Source: Bifidobacterium breve
GTDB taxonomy: Bacteria > Actinomycetota > Actinomycetes > S36-B12
Direction of reading: 5' to 3'
Assembly: GCA_945900705.1 (NCBI GenBank)
Contig: CAMDKJ010000118.1
Location: 1 to 5,778, forward strand
DNA length: 5,778 nt
Part shown: positions 4,996-5,778 of the stretch, one piece after another
Numbering within the stretch: the stretch's first letter is position 1
Layout of the letters: each line of letters starts with the position of its first letter
Translations under genes and position numbers: made by a program
Notes under the pieces: generated by a model
Databases searched by the model: none
What the model was told of the DNA's origin: nothing
What the model saw: the letters and a program-made list of their open reading frames with translations, nothing else

Positions 4996-5778
4996 AATTC
5001 CACCGGTCTGCTCGGATCGGTGATCCACTCGCTCCATGACCCTACATACATACGTGATCCGGGGAGTCCGGCATGTGTCATCGCAAGGACGTTTTGCGCC
5101 GCCGTAATCCCAGAGCCGCAGTAGAAGATCACGTCAGCCGGTGCTTGATCCCCGATTAGGCTTATGAAGTGCGCGCGCAATGCGTCGGTGCTCAGGAAGC
5201 GACCATCGGATTCCATGGTAGCGGCGCGATCGGCGAGCCCGGCGCCAGCGATGTGGCCGCGAATCGGGTCGTAGTACTTACCGCGCCCGTGGTAACCCTC
5301 TTCGCCGCGTGAGTCAAATACGCAGGTCATCTCCTGAACGCGGGCCGAGTCGACTTCGCCTACGTCGGCGATAAATTCTGGTCGCAGTTTGGGGGGATAG
5401 ACGCTCGTCGTAGGGGTTGGCACCTTCGTGGACACGCTGCCCCCTGCGGTGAGCCACGCCTCGTAGCCGCCGTCAAGCACGGCAACCGCATCGTGCCCGA
5501 GCCACCGCAGCATTAGCCAGAGCCGAGCCGCGGCCATCAGGCCGCCCTCGTTGTCGTAGGTGACTACCTGCGTGGATGGGCTGATGCCCCAGTCGCCGAG
5601 TTGGGCCGCGAACTGCTCCGCATCGGGGAACGGCCGCCTCCCGGTTACTCCGTCAATGATCTCACCGGACATGTGTTCAGCTAGATCGGCCTGATGTGCT
5701 CCGGGAATGTGGCCCGCTAGATATGAGTACTTTCCCCACTGCTCATCATCGAGTGAGAACCTGGCATCGAGGATGACA
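4992..5778 (-). CDS. Two-domain sulfurtransferase (rhodanese / 3-mercaptopyruvate sulfurtransferase-like), N-terminus outside window
   Basis: The frame stays open to the window edge, so the ATG at 5672 is internal. The 261 visible residues begin VILDARFSLDDEQWGKYSYL, the typical first strand of the family, so only some 10-25 residues should be missing (family about 280). The inactive first rhodanese domain carries LAGHIPGAH (20-28), followed by TGRRPFPD and the YDNEGG loop. The second domain has VFDSRGEEGYHG, GHIAGA and the active loop FYCGSGITAAQNVL, with the catalytic Cys at visible residue 220, then GSWSEW. CGSGxTA is the loop of 3-mercaptopyruvate sulfurtransferases (SseA type), whereas thiosulfate rhodaneses usually have CRKGxT. 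The enzyme moves sulfur from a donor to a thiol acceptor or cyanide. It overlaps the Gfo/Idh gene by 4 nt. Its role beside sugar genes is unclear; help with Fe-S supply to the nearby dehydratase is only a speculation. Confidence 0.92.
   Translation of the reverse strand, partial: VILDARFSLDDEQWGKYSYLAGHIPGAHQADLAEHMSGEIIDGVTGRRPFPDAEQFAAQLGDWGISPSTQVVTYDNEGGLMAAARLWLMLRWLGHDAVAVLDGGYEAWLTAGGSVSTKVPTPTTSVYPPKLRPEFIADVGEVDSARVQEMTCVFDSRGEEGYHGRGKYYDPIRGHIAGAGLADRAATMESDGRFLSTDALRAHFISLIGDQAPADVIFYCGSGITAAQNVLAMTHAGLPGSRMYVGSWSEWITDPSRPVEL

Noticed and set aside
4996..5037. Longer Gfo/Idh start at 5037 (MERVDHRSEQTGG)
   Set aside because: The 14 extra residues are the sulfurtransferase tail read in another frame; the ATG at 4995 has the ATGA overlap and places the Rossmann motif normally.
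5670..5672. ATG at 5672 as the start of the sulfurtransferase
   Set aside because: The frame is open upstream to the edge and encodes the conserved first strand (VILDAR) and LAGHIPGAH, so this Met is internal.
1..5778. CRISPR array, tRNA or rRNA gene, insertion sequence, phage or defence genes
   Set aside because: Nearly every base belongs to six metabolic genes; no direct repeats, tRNA-like folds, transposase motifs or terminal inverted repeats were seen.

Overview
The window is about 5.8 kb and almost fully coding: six genes, two of them cut by the window edges, with no RNA gene, repeat array, insertion sequence or CRISPR visible. GC is moderately high (roughly 52-67 % in lines I counted). 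The dehydratase C-terminus resembles mycobacterial or other actinobacterial dihydroxy-acid dehydratases. Together this suggests an actinomycete or a similar soil or water bacterium, but taxonomy is only a weak inference.

Layout. On the + strand, the 3' part of an IlvD/Edd-family dehydratase (1-552) is followed after 9 nt by a complete fumarylacetoacetate-hydrolase (FAH) family gene (562-1410). Converging on it from the right edge, on the - strand, is a tightly packed operon. In transcription order it holds: an MST-like two-domain sulfurtransferase (5778 down to 4992, start outside the window); a Gfo/Idh/MocA oxidoreductase (4995-3967, ATGA overlap with the previous gene); a large three-part protein of D-apionate-lactonase type (3955-2219, start codon ambiguous); and an NAD-type short-chain dehydrogenase (2238-1435, 20 nt overlap). 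The two units end 24 nt apart.

Function. Dehydratase, SDR dehydrogenase and FAH hydrolase form the known enzyme set of non-phosphorylative sugar-acid breakdown: sugar acid to 2-keto-3-deoxy acid, to 2,4-diketo acid, to pyruvate-type product plus a small acid. Gfo/Idh oxidoreductase plus lactonase is a sugar-to-sugar-acid front end. If the large protein is truly ApnL-like, the natural reading is D-apiose to D-apionolactone to D-apionate. D-apionate has the carbon skeleton of 2,3-dihydroxyisovalerate, the normal substrate of dihydroxy-acid dehydratase, with both methyls hydroxylated. A DHAD-like enzyme beside an apionate lactonase therefore suggests a dehydratase-based apionate route, distinct from the apionate oxidoisomerase/decarboxylase routes I know of. 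This is the main hypothesis of the window and remains inference. The sulfurtransferase at the head of the operon has no obvious role in sugar breakdown.
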